Origin: CAYGSN01 sp964352675
Lineage (GTDB): Bacteria; Pseudomonadota; Alphaproteobacteria; Micavibrionales; Micavibrionaceae
NCBI GenBank assembly: GCA_964352675.1
Contig: CAYGSN010000003.1
Span: 55,650-119,649 of the forward strand
Reading direction: 5' to 3'
Length of the DNA: 64,000 nucleotides
This document shows positions 35,161 through 46,782 of this stretch, one piece after another (within the stretch, counting starts at the first letter, position 1; every line of letters begins with the position of its first letter). The translations under genes and the position numbers were made by a program. The notes beneath the pieces are model-generated. The model was not told where the DNA came from, ran no database searches, and saw nothing but the letters and a program-made list of their open reading frames with translations.

Positions 35161-36198
35161 TTACTCAGCAGGAGTCGCTGCTGTAGGCTGTTCCTGCTCT
35201 TCACCAGCAGCAGGCTCTATGGCCTTGCCGTTGATATCAAAGCGCTCAATAGAGGCCTGCTCACGCCAATCCTGCAAAACTTCATCCAGGATTTCGCGGC
35301 GCAATTGCGCCTCCAGAAACGGTTTGACAGTTTCCATTGGTGCGGGCGGACGAAGACCTTTTTCCTCGACTTTAATAACGTGATAGCCGAACTGAGACTT
35401 CACCGGCTCCTTGGTATATGTTCCCGGCTCCAGCGCAAAAGCGGCATCAGCAAATTCCGGCACCACATCGCCTTTGAGGAAAGACCCAAGCTCGCCGCCA
35501 TTCTGGCCGGTCGTGTCCTTTGAGTTTTCTTTGGCAAGTGCGGCAAAATCTCCGCCGTTATTCAGTTCGGTAATGATTTCCTTCGCCTTGGATTCGTCAT
35601 CTACAAGGATATGCGCAGCCCGGACTTCTTCCTCTTTCGGGAATTGTTCCACATAATTCGCGTAAGCTTGCTTCAGGCGGTCTTCGGTAATTTTTTCATT
35701 CACTTTGTTTTCGATGTAAACCGCACGAACGATCTGCTTTTTCGCTGCAGCCAGTTGCTCTTTTACACGCTCGTCATCATCGAGCTTCACAGTTCTGGTC
35801 TGCTCGTTGATAATGCGCGCATTGATAACCTGCTCCAGCGCAAGCGGGAAAAGCTGCTCCGGCGGAAGTTGTCTGGTTTGCGGCGGCAATGTCTGCATAA
35901 AGGCAAAAACTTCCTGACGGGTGATATCCTGGCCGTCCAGCTTTGCAACGACCGGATTGCCCGGCTCGATAACGGGCGTTTCACCGTCCTCTTCTGGAGT
36001 TTCGCCAGCAGCATTCTCAGCAAACTGCTGCTCCTGCGCCTGGCCTTCGGTCTGCGCCGTTTGTGCGGCGGGGGCTGCGATGTTTTCACCAGCCATCTGG
36101 CCCGACAAATATGCGAGCGCACCGACGGCGACAACGACCAATACGGCCAGAACAATAAGAACCGTGTTACCTGATTGATTTTTAAAAAGATGTGTCAT
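35161..36198 (-). CDS. Parvulin-type peptidyl-prolyl isomerase (PrsA/SurA-like), membrane anchored
   Basis: A 345-residue periplasmic folding factor. A single N-terminal membrane helix (about residues 13-34) is followed by an Ala/Gln/Glu-rich linker. A SurA-like N-terminal helical region comes next (about 80-185), then a parvulin domain (about 190-285) with RAAHILVDDESKA, GGDFAALAKENSKD, GGELGSFLKGDVVPEF and KSQFGYHVIKVE. It helps exported proteins fold by cis-trans isomerising prolyl bonds. The C-terminal tail is Ala/Glu/Thr-rich. It is divergent from secA, so export and folding genes sit back to back. Confidence 0.93.
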   Translation of the reverse strand: MTHLFKNQSGNTVLIVLAVLVVVAVGALAYLSGQMAGENIAAPAAQTAQTEGQAQEQQFAENAAGETPEEDGETPVIEPGNPVVAKLDGQDITRQEVFAFMQTLPPQTRQLPPEQLFPLALEQVINARIINEQTRTVKLDDDERVKEQLAAAKKQIVRAVYIENKVNEKITEDRLKQAYANYVEQFPKEEEVRAAHILVDDESKAKEIITELNNGGDFAALAKENSKDTTGQNGGELGSFLKGDVVPEFADAAFALEPGTYTKEPVKSQFGYHVIKVEEKGLRPPAPMETVKPFLEAQLRREILDEVLQDWREQASIERFDINGKAIEPAAGEEQEQPTAATPAE

Positions 36199-36292
36199 TC
36201 CTGCTTTTCCCTATAAACGGATATTAAAATGAATAGAGTCGCACACTAGCCAATACACACATGCTTTTCAACATTCATATTGATGCAGGCAA

Positions 36293-36321
36293 TTGACGTG
36301 AACACTTTAGGGGCTTATATC
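36293..36321 (+). promoter_or_regulatory. Candidate sigma-70 promoter of secA
   Basis: TTGACG (36293-36298) and TATATC (36316-36321) with an ideal 17-base spacer, 38 bases before the secA GTG. The -35 matches five of six consensus bases and the -10 four of six. It is one of the best candidates in the window. Confidence 0.5.
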
Positions 36322-36358
36322 AAAGCACTGAGAATAAATTACGAAAGTTAAAGTTACT

Positions 36359-39097
<2,739 letters not shown>

Positions 39098-39103
39098 GCA
39101 ATC

Positions 39104-39982
39104 ATGGCGTTCTCTGAGCATTCCTATCTCGGATTGAATTCTCAGGGTTTCCACCGCATTGTTTATAATGATTGGGGTCCAAAGGATAAGGTGCCGCTGA
39201 TTTGTGTCCACGGCATTACATGCAACGGCCGTGACTTCGATCCCTTGGCTGAAGCTTTAAGCGCGAAAGGTCACCGCATTATAACCGTCGACCTCCCCGG
39301 CCGCGGGCGTAGTGACAGCTTACCGAACCCATTGGATTACAATGTGATCCAGTATAATCAGGATATAGCCAGCCTGATTGCGTATCTAGGTTTCAGCGAA
39401 GCCAATAGCATTGATTTTCTGGGGCTTTCCCTTGGCGGCTTGATTGGCATTTGCCTGGCCGGCGTTCAAAACTCACCGATCCGGCGTTTTATCATTAATG
39501 ATGTTGGGCCGGTTGTCCCGCAATCAGCTCTCGATTTGATTGCTGATGTTGTTTTGCAACCGCGCAGCTTTGAAACGATCGAGGATCTTGAACAGGATCT
39601 AAGAACCATACAACGCGCAGGCTGGGGACCAATTTCTGAGGAGGTCTGGCATCATATGGCGGAGCATAATGCGCGGCCGCTGGATGATGGATCGCTAACC
39701 TATAATTACGACCCTGATATTGTTGTAGCTTTCAAGGCTGCAAGTGAAAAAGGGGGCGGTGATCTTTGGCCGTTCTGGGATAATATCGCCTGCCCGGTTC
39801 TGCTCCTGCAGGGTGCAAAATCCGTTGTCCTGCCTGATGATCTGCTACAGGAGATGCAAACGCGGGGGCCGGGATTAAATATGGAGCTGGCGGTTTTTGA
39901 AGATTGCGGCCATGCCCCGTCCTTGACCGCTCCGGTTCAAATTGATGCAATAGAACAATGGCTCAGCTCCACACAGATATAG
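39104..39982 (+). CDS. Alpha/beta hydrolase
   Basis: A 292-residue alpha/beta-hydrolase fold enzyme. The oxyanion stretch is CVHGITCNGRDFDPLA near residue 33, the nucleophile elbow is FLGLSLGGLIG (Ser near residue 109), and the acid and the His are in the C-terminal third (FEDCGHAPSL gives the His). It resembles esterases and lactone or epoxide hydrolases, with substrate unknown. It starts six bases after secA. Its end overlaps the next oxidoreductase by 25 bases, so it belongs with that and the aldo-keto reductase. Confidence 0.85.
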   Translation: MAFSEHSYLGLNSQGFHRIVYNDWGPKDKVPLICVHGITCNGRDFDPLAEALSAKGHRIITVDLPGRGRSDSLPNPLDYNVIQYNQDIASLIAYLGFSEANSIDFLGLSLGGLIGICLAGVQNSPIRRFIINDVGPVVPQSALDLIADVVLQPRSFETIEDLEQDLRTIQRAGWGPISEEVWHHMAEHNARPLDDGSLTYNYDPDIVVAFKAASEKGGGDLWPFWDNIACPVLLLQGAKSVVLPDDLLQEMQTRGPGLNMELAVFEDCGHAPSLTAPVQIDAIEQWLSSTQI

Positions 39983-41097
39983 CGATTTTCGGCGCAGGCA
40001 TTGCGGGGCTCTGGCTGCTGAATCGTCTGCGTGCCGAAGGGTACAACGCGGTGCTATTTGAAAAAAACGCAATCGGCAGCGGGCAAACAATAGCCTCACA
40101 AGGCATTATTCATTCCGGCCTCAAATTCGCGCTGGCCGGGAAGGTCAGCAGTCTTGCTAAATCCTTGAGCGATGTACCCCAGCGCTGGCGTGCATGTCTG
40201 GGGGGTTCCGGCGAAATAGATTTAAGCCGCGTAGAAGTGGCTGCGCCCTTTCAAATGTTGATGGTGCCGCGGGGACTGGTTGGAAATATCGTCAATCTGG
40301 CAACCAAGAAAACCTTTGGCGATGGAGTTGCAGAAATTCCCAGGAGTGCTTGGTCGCAAGATATTTGCAAGAGTGGCTTTAACGGCTCCCTGATTTCTAT
40401 GGATGAACTTGTCCTGGATATTCCAAGCGTTATCAAAGCCTTGGCCGAGCCTCACCGCGATTGCATTTTTAAAATTGAAGATGAAGTATCCGTCGATGCG
40501 CAGCTTTATATCTATAGCGCCGCAGACTCCAATGCCTTTATCGCGCACAATAAAAGACATGATAAGGGGCTGGAGGTGCAGCATCGCCCGCTGCTGATGG
40601 GAATGATGAAAAACGCGCCCTTCCCGCTCTTTGCGCATCTGGTCGGCGCATCCGAAAAACCCGTGGCAACGATTACTACGCATCAGGATTCGCAAGGTCA
40701 TCTGATTTGGTATCTGGGCGCAGGTGTTGCCGAGCGCGCGAAAGATGCCGACCCGCAAGAGGTTTATGAAGCCACGCGCAAGGCTCTGGCGAAATATATG
40801 CCCAATTTGGATCTTTCAAATATTGAATGGGCGACCCTGCCGATTGATCGCGTGGAGGGAAAATCGAAAACGGACGGATGGATGCCCGATACGCCGACCA
40901 TTCATGAGGCCAAAAATCATCTGTATTGCTGGCCGACGAAGCTGACTTTTGCGCCGATGCTGGCCGATATGATTATTGATAAAATCCATGCAAAAGGCAT
41001 CATATCATCAAAAAAATCGATGAGTTCTGTAGATTTGCCATTGGCAGATTATGCACAAACACCATGGGATGAGGTGAAATGGAAAAGCGAAAATTAG
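39958..41097 (+). CDS. FAD-dependent oxidoreductase (DAO-like)
   Basis: A 379-residue flavoprotein. The N-terminal Rossmann motif is DIAIFGAGIAGLWLLNRL with FEKNAIGSGQTIASQGIIHSG following (residues 7-24 and 35-55), which is typical of the D-amino-acid oxidase/glycerol-3-phosphate dehydrogenase group, including 2-hydroxyacid oxidases. The C-terminal third is less conserved. Substrate cannot be named. It starts inside the hydrolase gene (25-base overlap) and ends inside the aldo-keto reductase gene (19-base overlap), implying coupled translation and a shared pathway. Confidence 0.83.
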   Translation: MAQLHTDIAIFGAGIAGLWLLNRLRAEGYNAVLFEKNAIGSGQTIASQGIIHSGLKFALAGKVSSLAKSLSDVPQRWRACLGGSGEIDLSRVEVAAPFQMLMVPRGLVGNIVNLATKKTFGDGVAEIPRSAWSQDICKSGFNGSLISMDELVLDIPSVIKALAEPHRDCIFKIEDEVSVDAQLYIYSAADSNAFIAHNKRHDKGLEVQHRPLLMGMMKNAPFPLFAHLVGASEKPVATITTHQDSQGHLIWYLGAGVAERAKDADPQEVYEATRKALAKYMPNLDLSNIEWATLPIDRVEGKSKTDGWMPDTPTIHEAKNHLYCWPTKLTFAPMLADMIIDKIHAKGIISSKKSMSSVDLPLADYAQTPWDEVKWKSEN

Positions 41098-41846
41098 GGA
41101 GCACGGGACTTGAACTTTCCGCTCTAGGACTCGGCACGGTAAAATTTGGCCGCAATGAGGGTGTTAAATACCCCCAAGGCTTTGAAATCCCGGATGAGGC
41201 ATTTTTGGTGGAGTTTTTAGCGCTTGCCCAATCATTAGGAATTAACACACTCGACACCGCCCCCTCCTATGGTGAAAGCGAGGAACGGCTAGGTCGATTG
41301 CTTGCGGGGCAGCGCGAAGATTGGGTGATTATCGGCAAGGCGGGTGAAGACTTCAAAGATGGAGAATCACGTTATAACTTTACGCCCGATCATTTTGAGA
41401 GCAGCCTTGAGCGCAGCCTGAAACGGCTTAACACGGATTATCTGGATATCTTCCTCATCCATTCTGATGGCAATGATCTCAATATTTTAAATGACACAGC
41501 CCTGATGGAGAAGATGATTAGATTTATAGACGATGGACGGGTTAAGGCACTGGGGGCATCAACTAAAACCGTTGAAGGTGGGCTGAAGGCACTAGATCTT
41601 TTTGACTGCGTGATGGCGACGTATAATCTGGAATATCAAGACGAAAAACCCGTTCTGGATAAAGCTTTAGAGCTAGGTAAAGGCGTACTCATCAAAAAAG
41701 CCCTCGCCAGTGGCCATGCCGCCTCTCCTGCTGAGTTCCTACATTTCACCCTCTCCCACCCCGCCGTTACCAGCGCCATTGTCGGCACGATTAATCCAGA
41801 GCATTTGAAAGAGAATATTAAAGAGGCTTCACACGGATTTGCGTGA
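41079..41846 (+). CDS. Aldo/keto reductase
   Basis: A 255-residue aldo-keto reductase, somewhat shorter than the usual 280-330. The catalytic Asp and Tyr are in LDTAPSYGESEERLG, the Lys in VIIGKAGE, and the His in FLIHSDG; the C-terminal NADPH-binding segment AIVGTINPEHLKENI is present. The Tyr-Lys-His-Asp tetrad is therefore complete. A GAGG lies four bases before the ATG, inside the previous gene. It converges on the CNNM gene with a 29-base overlap. The natural substrate is unknown. Confidence 0.87.
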   Translation: MEKRKLGSTGLELSALGLGTVKFGRNEGVKYPQGFEIPDEAFLVEFLALAQSLGINTLDTAPSYGESEERLGRLLAGQREDWVIIGKAGEDFKDGESRYNFTPDHFESSLERSLKRLNTDYLDIFLIHSDGNDLNILNDTALMEKMIRFIDDGRVKALGASTKTVEGGLKALDLFDCVMATYNLEYQDEKPVLDKALELGKGVLIKKALASGHAASPAEFLHFTLSHPAVTSAIVGTINPEHLKENIKEASHGFA

Positions 41847-43080
41847 TCTGATTGCGGTGGCGGCGGGTAATATCAAACTGGAACCCGTGGAATGAAAAGC
41901 TCTGCCCCACTTCAGGGATGGTCTGTGCCTCATGGAGAATCAGGCCCGCCAGCGTCGCATAATCGCCATCGGGCAACCTCCATTCAAATTCCCGGTTCAG
42001 ATCGCGAATAGTGACCGAGCCGTTTACGAGGTAACTTTTTCCGCTTTGTGAACGACGCACACCGGGAACGGGAACATCATATTCATCATCAATCTCACCG
42101 ACAATTTCCTCCAGAATATCCTCCAGCGTCACGATTCCTTCAAAGGCCCCGTATTCATCCACAACAATGGCAAAATGCTCCTTGCGCTCACGAAATGCCT
42201 GGAGCTGATCGTAAAGATTGGTGGTTTCAGGAATAAACCAAGGCTCTATCATAATGTTTTCCAACGTAATCTTATCCGTCTTGCCGCGGGCCGCGTTTAG
42301 CTCTTTCAAGAGCAGCTTGGTATGCACGATCCCGATGATATTGTCCTGCTCCCCCTGCCAGAGAGGCATACGGGTGTAAGGACTATCCAGCACCTTCTCA
42401 ATAATCGATTCAATCGGCAGATCCGCATCAATCATCAGGGCATTCTTGCGGTGGATCATAATCTCATCCACATCAACATCGAAAAGATCCAAGATGGAGC
42501 GCAGCATCGCCCGCTGTTCCTGCGTTTCCTCTTCCGGCCCGTGATGCATTTCGATGATGCCGCGCAGCAGCTCCAGATGCGATCCTGCCCCCACCTTGGA
42601 GATATCCACCCCGAACAGCTTCAGGCAATTGCGGACGATCCATGTGACAGTTTCCGTGATCGGCGCAAAGATAAAAATTACAAAACGGATAATCGGCGCA
42701 ATACGCATCGCCATAGAATCGGCATGATGCAATGCGTAGGTCTTAGGCAGAACTTCTGCAAAGATCAAAACAACCATGGTCATGACCAGGGTGGCATAAA
42801 CCACACCAGCCTCACCGAAAACCTTAATCATGACGCTGGTCGCCAGAGCGGAGGCCATGATATTCACAAGGTTGTTGCCGAGCAAAAGCGCACCGATCAT
42901 ACGGTCTTTTTTCTCACGGATGCGATTTACAAGGGCCGCGCGCAGGTTACCCTCGCTTTCCTGTGAATGCAGACGTACGCGTGAAGCCGCCGTCAGCGCC
43001 GTTTCCGATCCGGAAAAAAACCCCGAGAGCAAAATTAGGATGAGGATCGCTATGACAGCGAAGAGAAAGCCGATTTCCAT
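41818..43080 (-). CDS. CNNM/CorC-type (DUF21, CBS, HlyC/CorC) membrane transport protein
   Basis: A 420-residue protein with an N-terminal DUF21 membrane domain of three to four helices (about residues 1-155), a pair of CBS domains (about 205-330, with DVDVDEIMIHRKNALMID and VVDEYGAFEGIVTLEDILEEIVGEI) and a C-terminal CorC_HlyC domain (about 345-420). CNNM/CorC proteins are linked to magnesium and cobalt efflux and bind ATP through CBS. It begins inside the end of aroB (31-base overlap) and so is translated with it. It converges with the aldo-keto reductase. Confidence 0.92.
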   Translation of the reverse strand: MEIGFLFAVIAILILILLSGFFSGSETALTAASRVRLHSQESEGNLRAALVNRIREKKDRMIGALLLGNNLVNIMASALATSVMIKVFGEAGVVYATLVMTMVVLIFAEVLPKTYALHHADSMAMRIAPIIRFVIFIFAPITETVTWIVRNCLKLFGVDISKVGAGSHLELLRGIIEMHHGPEEETQEQRAMLRSILDLFDVDVDEIMIHRKNALMIDADLPIESIIEKVLDSPYTRMPLWQGEQDNIIGIVHTKLLLKELNAARGKTDKITLENIMIEPWFIPETTNLYDQLQAFRERKEHFAIVVDEYGAFEGIVTLEDILEEIVGEIDDEYDVPVPGVRRSQSGKSYLVNGSVTIRDLNREFEWRLPDGDYATLAGLILHEAQTIPEVGQSFSFHGFQFDITRRHRNQITQIRVKPL

Positions 43081-44246
43081 TTGCCTTTATACCTTTTGAA
43101 TTTTTCCGCCACTTCTGGCTGGTCGTCCGCATCAAGAGAGTCTTTTAAAACAGCCCGCACCAGATCTTCCGGCACATCATCATGCAAAAACGCATGCCCT
43201 ATGCCCTGGCTAAGAACAAAGCGCATCTGCCCAGACAACGCCTTTTTGTCACGGCGCATGACATCGATTAAAAAATCTGGATCACAGCTCAGGGCGGGTT
43301 GGATAAAGGCTGCACGACTTGGCAGTCCGTGGGAGAGAAAATGCTCCTCTACACGGTCATAGTCCTCTGCTGGGCACAGGCCCATACGCACGGATAAGTC
43401 ATACGCCATACAAATCCCGATCGCCACCGCCTCACCGTGCAACAAACGGCCGTCATAACCCGCCGCAGTTTCCAGCGCATGGCCAAAAGTGTGACCAAAA
43501 TTGAGTAAGGCACGCTGACCCTGTTCGCGCTCATCAGACTGCACAATCTGCGCCTTGGATTTCAAGCTGGCTTCAATCGCATAGCTCAGCATATCAGGGT
43601 TCAATTGGAGAACCTGCTGGCCGTTTTCCTCAAGCCATTCGAAAAACACAACGTCGCGGATTAGCCCGTATTTTACAATCTCCGCGTATCCGGCCAGAAG
43701 CTCTCGCTCCGGCAGGGTCTTCAGCGCATCCAGATCGGCAATCACGGCGGCGGGCTGATAAAAACTGCCTACCAGGTTTTTGCCCTGGGACATGTTGATT
43801 CCTGTCTTGCCCCCGACGGAGCTGTCCACCTGCGCCAGCAAGGTTGTTGGAACCTGGATATAGCTTACGCCGCGCACAATGATGGACGCGCAGAAACCAG
43901 CCAGATCACCAACCACGCCACCGCCCACAGCAATAATAATGGAATTGCGGTTTAACCCCCGCTCCAGCAACCATGCGCAAAGCTGCTCTACCATCGCGAA
44001 AGACTTTGCCTGCTCCCCTGCGGTAATGGTTTTTAGTTCAACAACTTTGGCTTCGGCCTCTTTCAATGTGTTGCAGATGTGCCCAGCCACGGCAGCCACC
44101 GCCTCGTCCGCAATAATGAACACACCGCGCCCCGTAATGTCCTGCGGAATAAAGTCTCCGGCGCGAAACACAAGCCCCGCCCCGATATAAATATCGTAAG
44201 CGCGGGCATCGAGGTCGATGGAAATGATTTTTGTAGAGCCTGTCAT
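43050..44246 (-). CDS. aroB: 3-dehydroquinate synthase
   Basis: A 398-residue NAD- and zinc-dependent enzyme, the second step of the shikimate pathway. It shows VGGGVVGDLAGFCA (NAD binding), PTTLLAQVDSSVGGKTGIN, the metal ligands around GYAEIVKYG and NFGHTFGHALE, and HGEAVAIGI. Compared with the common 350-370 residues it has a slightly long C-terminus, which is the region that overlaps the CNNM start. It follows aroK by three bases, the classic aroKB pair. Confidence 0.97.
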   Translation of the reverse strand: MTGSTKIISIDLDARAYDIYIGAGLVFRAGDFIPQDITGRGVFIIADEAVAAVAGHICNTLKEAEAKVVELKTITAGEQAKSFAMVEQLCAWLLERGLNRNSIIIAVGGGVVGDLAGFCASIIVRGVSYIQVPTTLLAQVDSSVGGKTGINMSQGKNLVGSFYQPAAVIADLDALKTLPERELLAGYAEIVKYGLIRDVVFFEWLEENGQQVLQLNPDMLSYAIEASLKSKAQIVQSDEREQGQRALLNFGHTFGHALETAAGYDGRLLHGEAVAIGICMAYDLSVRMGLCPAEDYDRVEEHFLSHGLPSRAAFIQPALSCDPDFLIDVMRRDKKALSGQMRFVLSQGIGHAFLHDDVPEDLVRAVLKDSLDADDQPEVAEKFKRYKGKWKSAFSSLS

Positions 44247-44249
44247 CCC

Positions 44250-44822
44250 TTACTCTTTAGCGGTTTTCAGGCGATCACACAATCCGTTTATAAGATTTTC
44301 CAGCGCCAGAGGCAGCCCGTTTTCCGGGTTCTCGATATGGATCGGCGCCTGTTGATAGGTTTCCAGGCGCGCCGTCAGTAAATCCGTCAACCTCTGCTTC
44401 GGATTCTCAACCTGTAAAAGCGGCCGATTCCGGTTTTTCTGAACCCGAGTCCAGATATCCTCCAGCGAACTTTTCACCCATACATTGTATGAATGCGCCT
44501 GAATGGCCTGGGCAGTTTGTGCATTCGTCACCGCGCCGCCGCCTGTGGCGATTACGCACGGGCCTTTTACCAGCAGCTCCAGAATCGTATTTTTCTCCGC
44601 TTCGCGGAACTTGGCTTCTCCATCGCGCTCGAATATTTCTGCAACGCTGCAAGCGGCTCTTTCCTCTACACAAGCATCACTGTCATAAAAAACCAGCCCG
44701 AGCACCTCAGCAAGCTTCCGGCCAAGCTGGCTCTTGCCCGTGCCCATCATACCCGTCAGCACCACCGGCCGGTCGAGGTTCCGGGAGAGCCAATCTGCGT
44801 TTTGCTGCAATGAAATGTTCAT
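44250..44822 (-). CDS. aroK: Shikimate kinase
   Basis: A 190-residue P-loop kinase, the fifth shikimate step, using ATP to phosphorylate shikimate. Walker A is TGMMGTGKSQLGRKLA, the substrate-binding Asp is in FYDSDACVEE, and GGGAVTN and the lid Arg in NRNRPLLQ are present. The ATG at 44822 gives the family length; the frame runs on to 45053 but overlaps the secreted-protein gene region on the other strand. Just three bases separate it from aroB. Confidence 0.96.
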   Translation of the reverse strand: MNISLQQNADWLSRNLDRPVVLTGMMGTGKSQLGRKLAEVLGLVFYDSDACVEERAACSVAEIFERDGEAKFREAEKNTILELLVKGPCVIATGGGAVTNAQTAQAIQAHSYNVWVKSSLEDIWTRVQKNRNRPLLQVENPKQRLTDLLTARLETYQQAPIHIENPENGLPLALENLINGLCDRLKTAKE

Positions 44823-44922
44823 AACTTTGAAATATTTTTCCGATTGTGCATTGCACATATAACTCGTTTTGTGTAGGTTCCACTCATCCGTATTTTCGAA
44901 AAATAGCAGAAAAAATAGAGAT

Positions 44923-45063
44923 ATGAAACTCGTGAAATTTATTCTTGGGATTGTTGTGGTGATCGCCGTTATCGGCTTCGCGGCAATTGCCGTGATTGAC
45001 ATTCCCGTCAACCAGCAACCTGTTGTAAAAGAGATCAGCGCGCATGACGTCATTCAGAATTAG
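44923..45063 (+). CDS. 46-residue single-pass membrane peptide before the secreted protein
   Basis: MKLVKFILGIVVVIAVIGFAAIAVIDIPVNQQPVVKEISAHDVIQN as a whole is short: a membrane helix (about residues 4-26) and a 20-residue periplasmic tail (shown here only as a landmark of the whole product). It has an AGAG start signal and its end overlaps the start of the large secreted protein by 20 bases, so the two are probably translated together. It has no family that I recognise. It could anchor or couple the next product to the membrane. Confidence 0.65.
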   Translation: MKLVKFILGIVVVIAVIGFAAIAVIDIPVNQQPVVKEISAHDVIQN

Positions 45064-46768
45064 AGCCGCCCTTCTCATCGCATTGGGACTTATATGCCTG
45101 TCGCCTGTTCAGATTTATGCGCAAGAGGCACAAGAGGTGATGAAAATCGAGCCCGTCAGCGAAGAACAGAGCCCACAAGAAAGCATAGCCCCGGACGATT
45201 ACAAGGCACTGGAAAGCACAGGAACATATACCCGCGAAACAGACGGCCAGCTTTCCCAAGATTTCTGGAAGGGCATGAAGCGCTCCGAAGCAACGATGCT
45301 TCTGGAAGCGATGCCCGCCTCCTCACCCAACAAGGGCTTGCAATCTCTTATTTTTGGCGTATTGCTTGGCGAATCCGATGCCGGCCAGCTTAAAAACGAT
45401 ATCGAGATTGAAAACGGTGCAGACCTTCTGACGCTACGGCTGGAAAAATTGATAGAGGGCGGCGCCTATACGCAGGCCAATGCGCTTTATGATGCAGCCA
45501 GAGCGGAGCCCTATCATCCGCGCCTGGCCCGCGCCTCTCTTCTGGCCAAACTCTATACAGGGGAAAAATCCCTGGCCTGTCTGGATATCAAAACCTTTGA
45601 TAAAACATTGAAAGCTAATGAATTTATCAAAACGCTGCAGGCTTATTGTGCCGCTAGCCTGAGGAAGGAAGAGACAGACTCTTCCGCCGCCACTCTTGAA
45701 AGCTCCGGATTTAAAATTCTGAGCCAATCCCTGTCGCCAGATTTCACCTTCTCTTACACGCCGGAAAGCTTCAGCGCCCTGCCACAGATAGAGCAGGCCA
45801 TATTGACGGCCGACAAGAAAATCAAATTGGCGCCGCTTTCACTGGAAGATATACAGACCGTTCCGCCACAGCATATCGAAATCCTGCTACAGAACTGGGA
45901 ACTGTCCGAGCATAACCGCTTCTTCCTAACCGCCCGCGCGCTAAAGTTTGGCCTTAAGCCCACAAGTGCAATGAAGGAGCTGTATAGCGCTATGATCACC
46001 CCGGCTTCCGGGGGCGGCCTGAAAGAAAAAACAGTAGAGACTCTGGGCGAAGAGTGGCAGAAAATACCATATTTCTATCATGTCGCCTCCGCCGCGGCAT
46101 CCGAAGAAGCGCAATGGGAAGCCATCGAATCCACCCTGCCTCTGGTCGGGAAATACGGTCCGGATGCTTTTTTGCCCTATTCCGATTTGCTCTATTTGTT
46201 GGGACCAACAGACAAAAATTTGCCGAATTTAGAGGCCGCCGTGAAAATTTTGAGCGTCTCAAGATATAGTTTTCCACAAAACTGGGACGCCATAATTTCT
46301 CAAATTGAAGATAAAAATAACAATTTTTTGGAGAAAAAACTTAAATCAGTCGCCTACATACATACACTGAACACTGATAGCTATGACAAATTAATAGCAT
46401 CATTGTCACAAAATACATCACAAAGTGAAAAAGCCACACTTTTCTTGAAAAAAGTTATAGAAAACATTGACAAGCATGAGTTAATTGTGAATAATGCAGA
46501 CAAAGTTTATGAAAAAGAACTTGACTTGACACAACGGTTAAATTATGTAATGCCTAATGCGGCTTTATGGAATCAACTGAGGTTTGCAGGTCAAACTCAA
46601 AACTTCGGTGAAACCGTTTTGCTAAGTACTTTGGTACTTCAAAATACCGACCCCAATACGATTTATCCGGGTCTTTATGGAGATGTATTAAAAAGCCTTA
46701 ACAAAGTGGGGTTAACAACAGTTTCAAGAGCAATGGCCACGGCCGATATTCTTGAAGCATTAAATTAG
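45044..46768 (+). CDS. Large secreted helical protein of unknown function between aroK and xerD
   Basis: A 574-residue protein with a Sec signal peptide (cleavage after YAQ or IYA near residue 26) and an acidic N-terminal region. The rest is almost all helical, with repeat-like pairs (LEKLIEGGAYTQANALYDAA) suggesting an alpha-solenoid. Family not recognised. It is odd in composition: to about base 46260 the gene looks like its neighbours, but bases 46261-46740 are about 34% GC by my count (165 of 480) and use many Asn/Lys/Ile codons. The last 170 residues may therefore have a different origin. The next gene, xerD, follows 14 bases after its stop. Confidence 0.75.
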   Translation: MTSFRIRAALLIALGLICLSPVQIYAQEAQEVMKIEPVSEEQSPQESIAPDDYKALESTGTYTRETDGQLSQDFWKGMKRSEATMLLEAMPASSPNKGLQSLIFGVLLGESDAGQLKNDIEIENGADLLTLRLEKLIEGGAYTQANALYDAARAEPYHPRLARASLLAKLYTGEKSLACLDIKTFDKTLKANEFIKTLQAYCAASLRKEETDSSAATLESSGFKILSQSLSPDFTFSYTPESFSALPQIEQAILTADKKIKLAPLSLEDIQTVPPQHIEILLQNWELSEHNRFFLTARALKFGLKPTSAMKELYSAMITPASGGGLKEKTVETLGEEWQKIPYFYHVASAAASEEAQWEAIESTLPLVGKYGPDAFLPYSDLLYLLGPTDKNLPNLEAAVKILSVSRYSFPQNWDAIISQIEDKNNNFLEKKLKSVAYIHTLNTDSYDKLIASLSQNTSQSEKATLFLKKVIENIDKHELIVNNADKVYEKELDLTQRLNYVMPNAALWNQLRFAGQTQNFGETVLLSTLVLQNTDPNTIYPGLYGDVLKSLNKVGLTTVSRAMATADILEALN

Positions 46769-46782
46769 AAGGAGAAACGAAA

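Noticed and set aside
39868..39982. Hydrolase/oxidoreductase overlap as a frameshifted single gene
   Set aside because: Both frames carry complete family ends and starts, so a coupled overlap is a better explanation than a sequencing frameshift.
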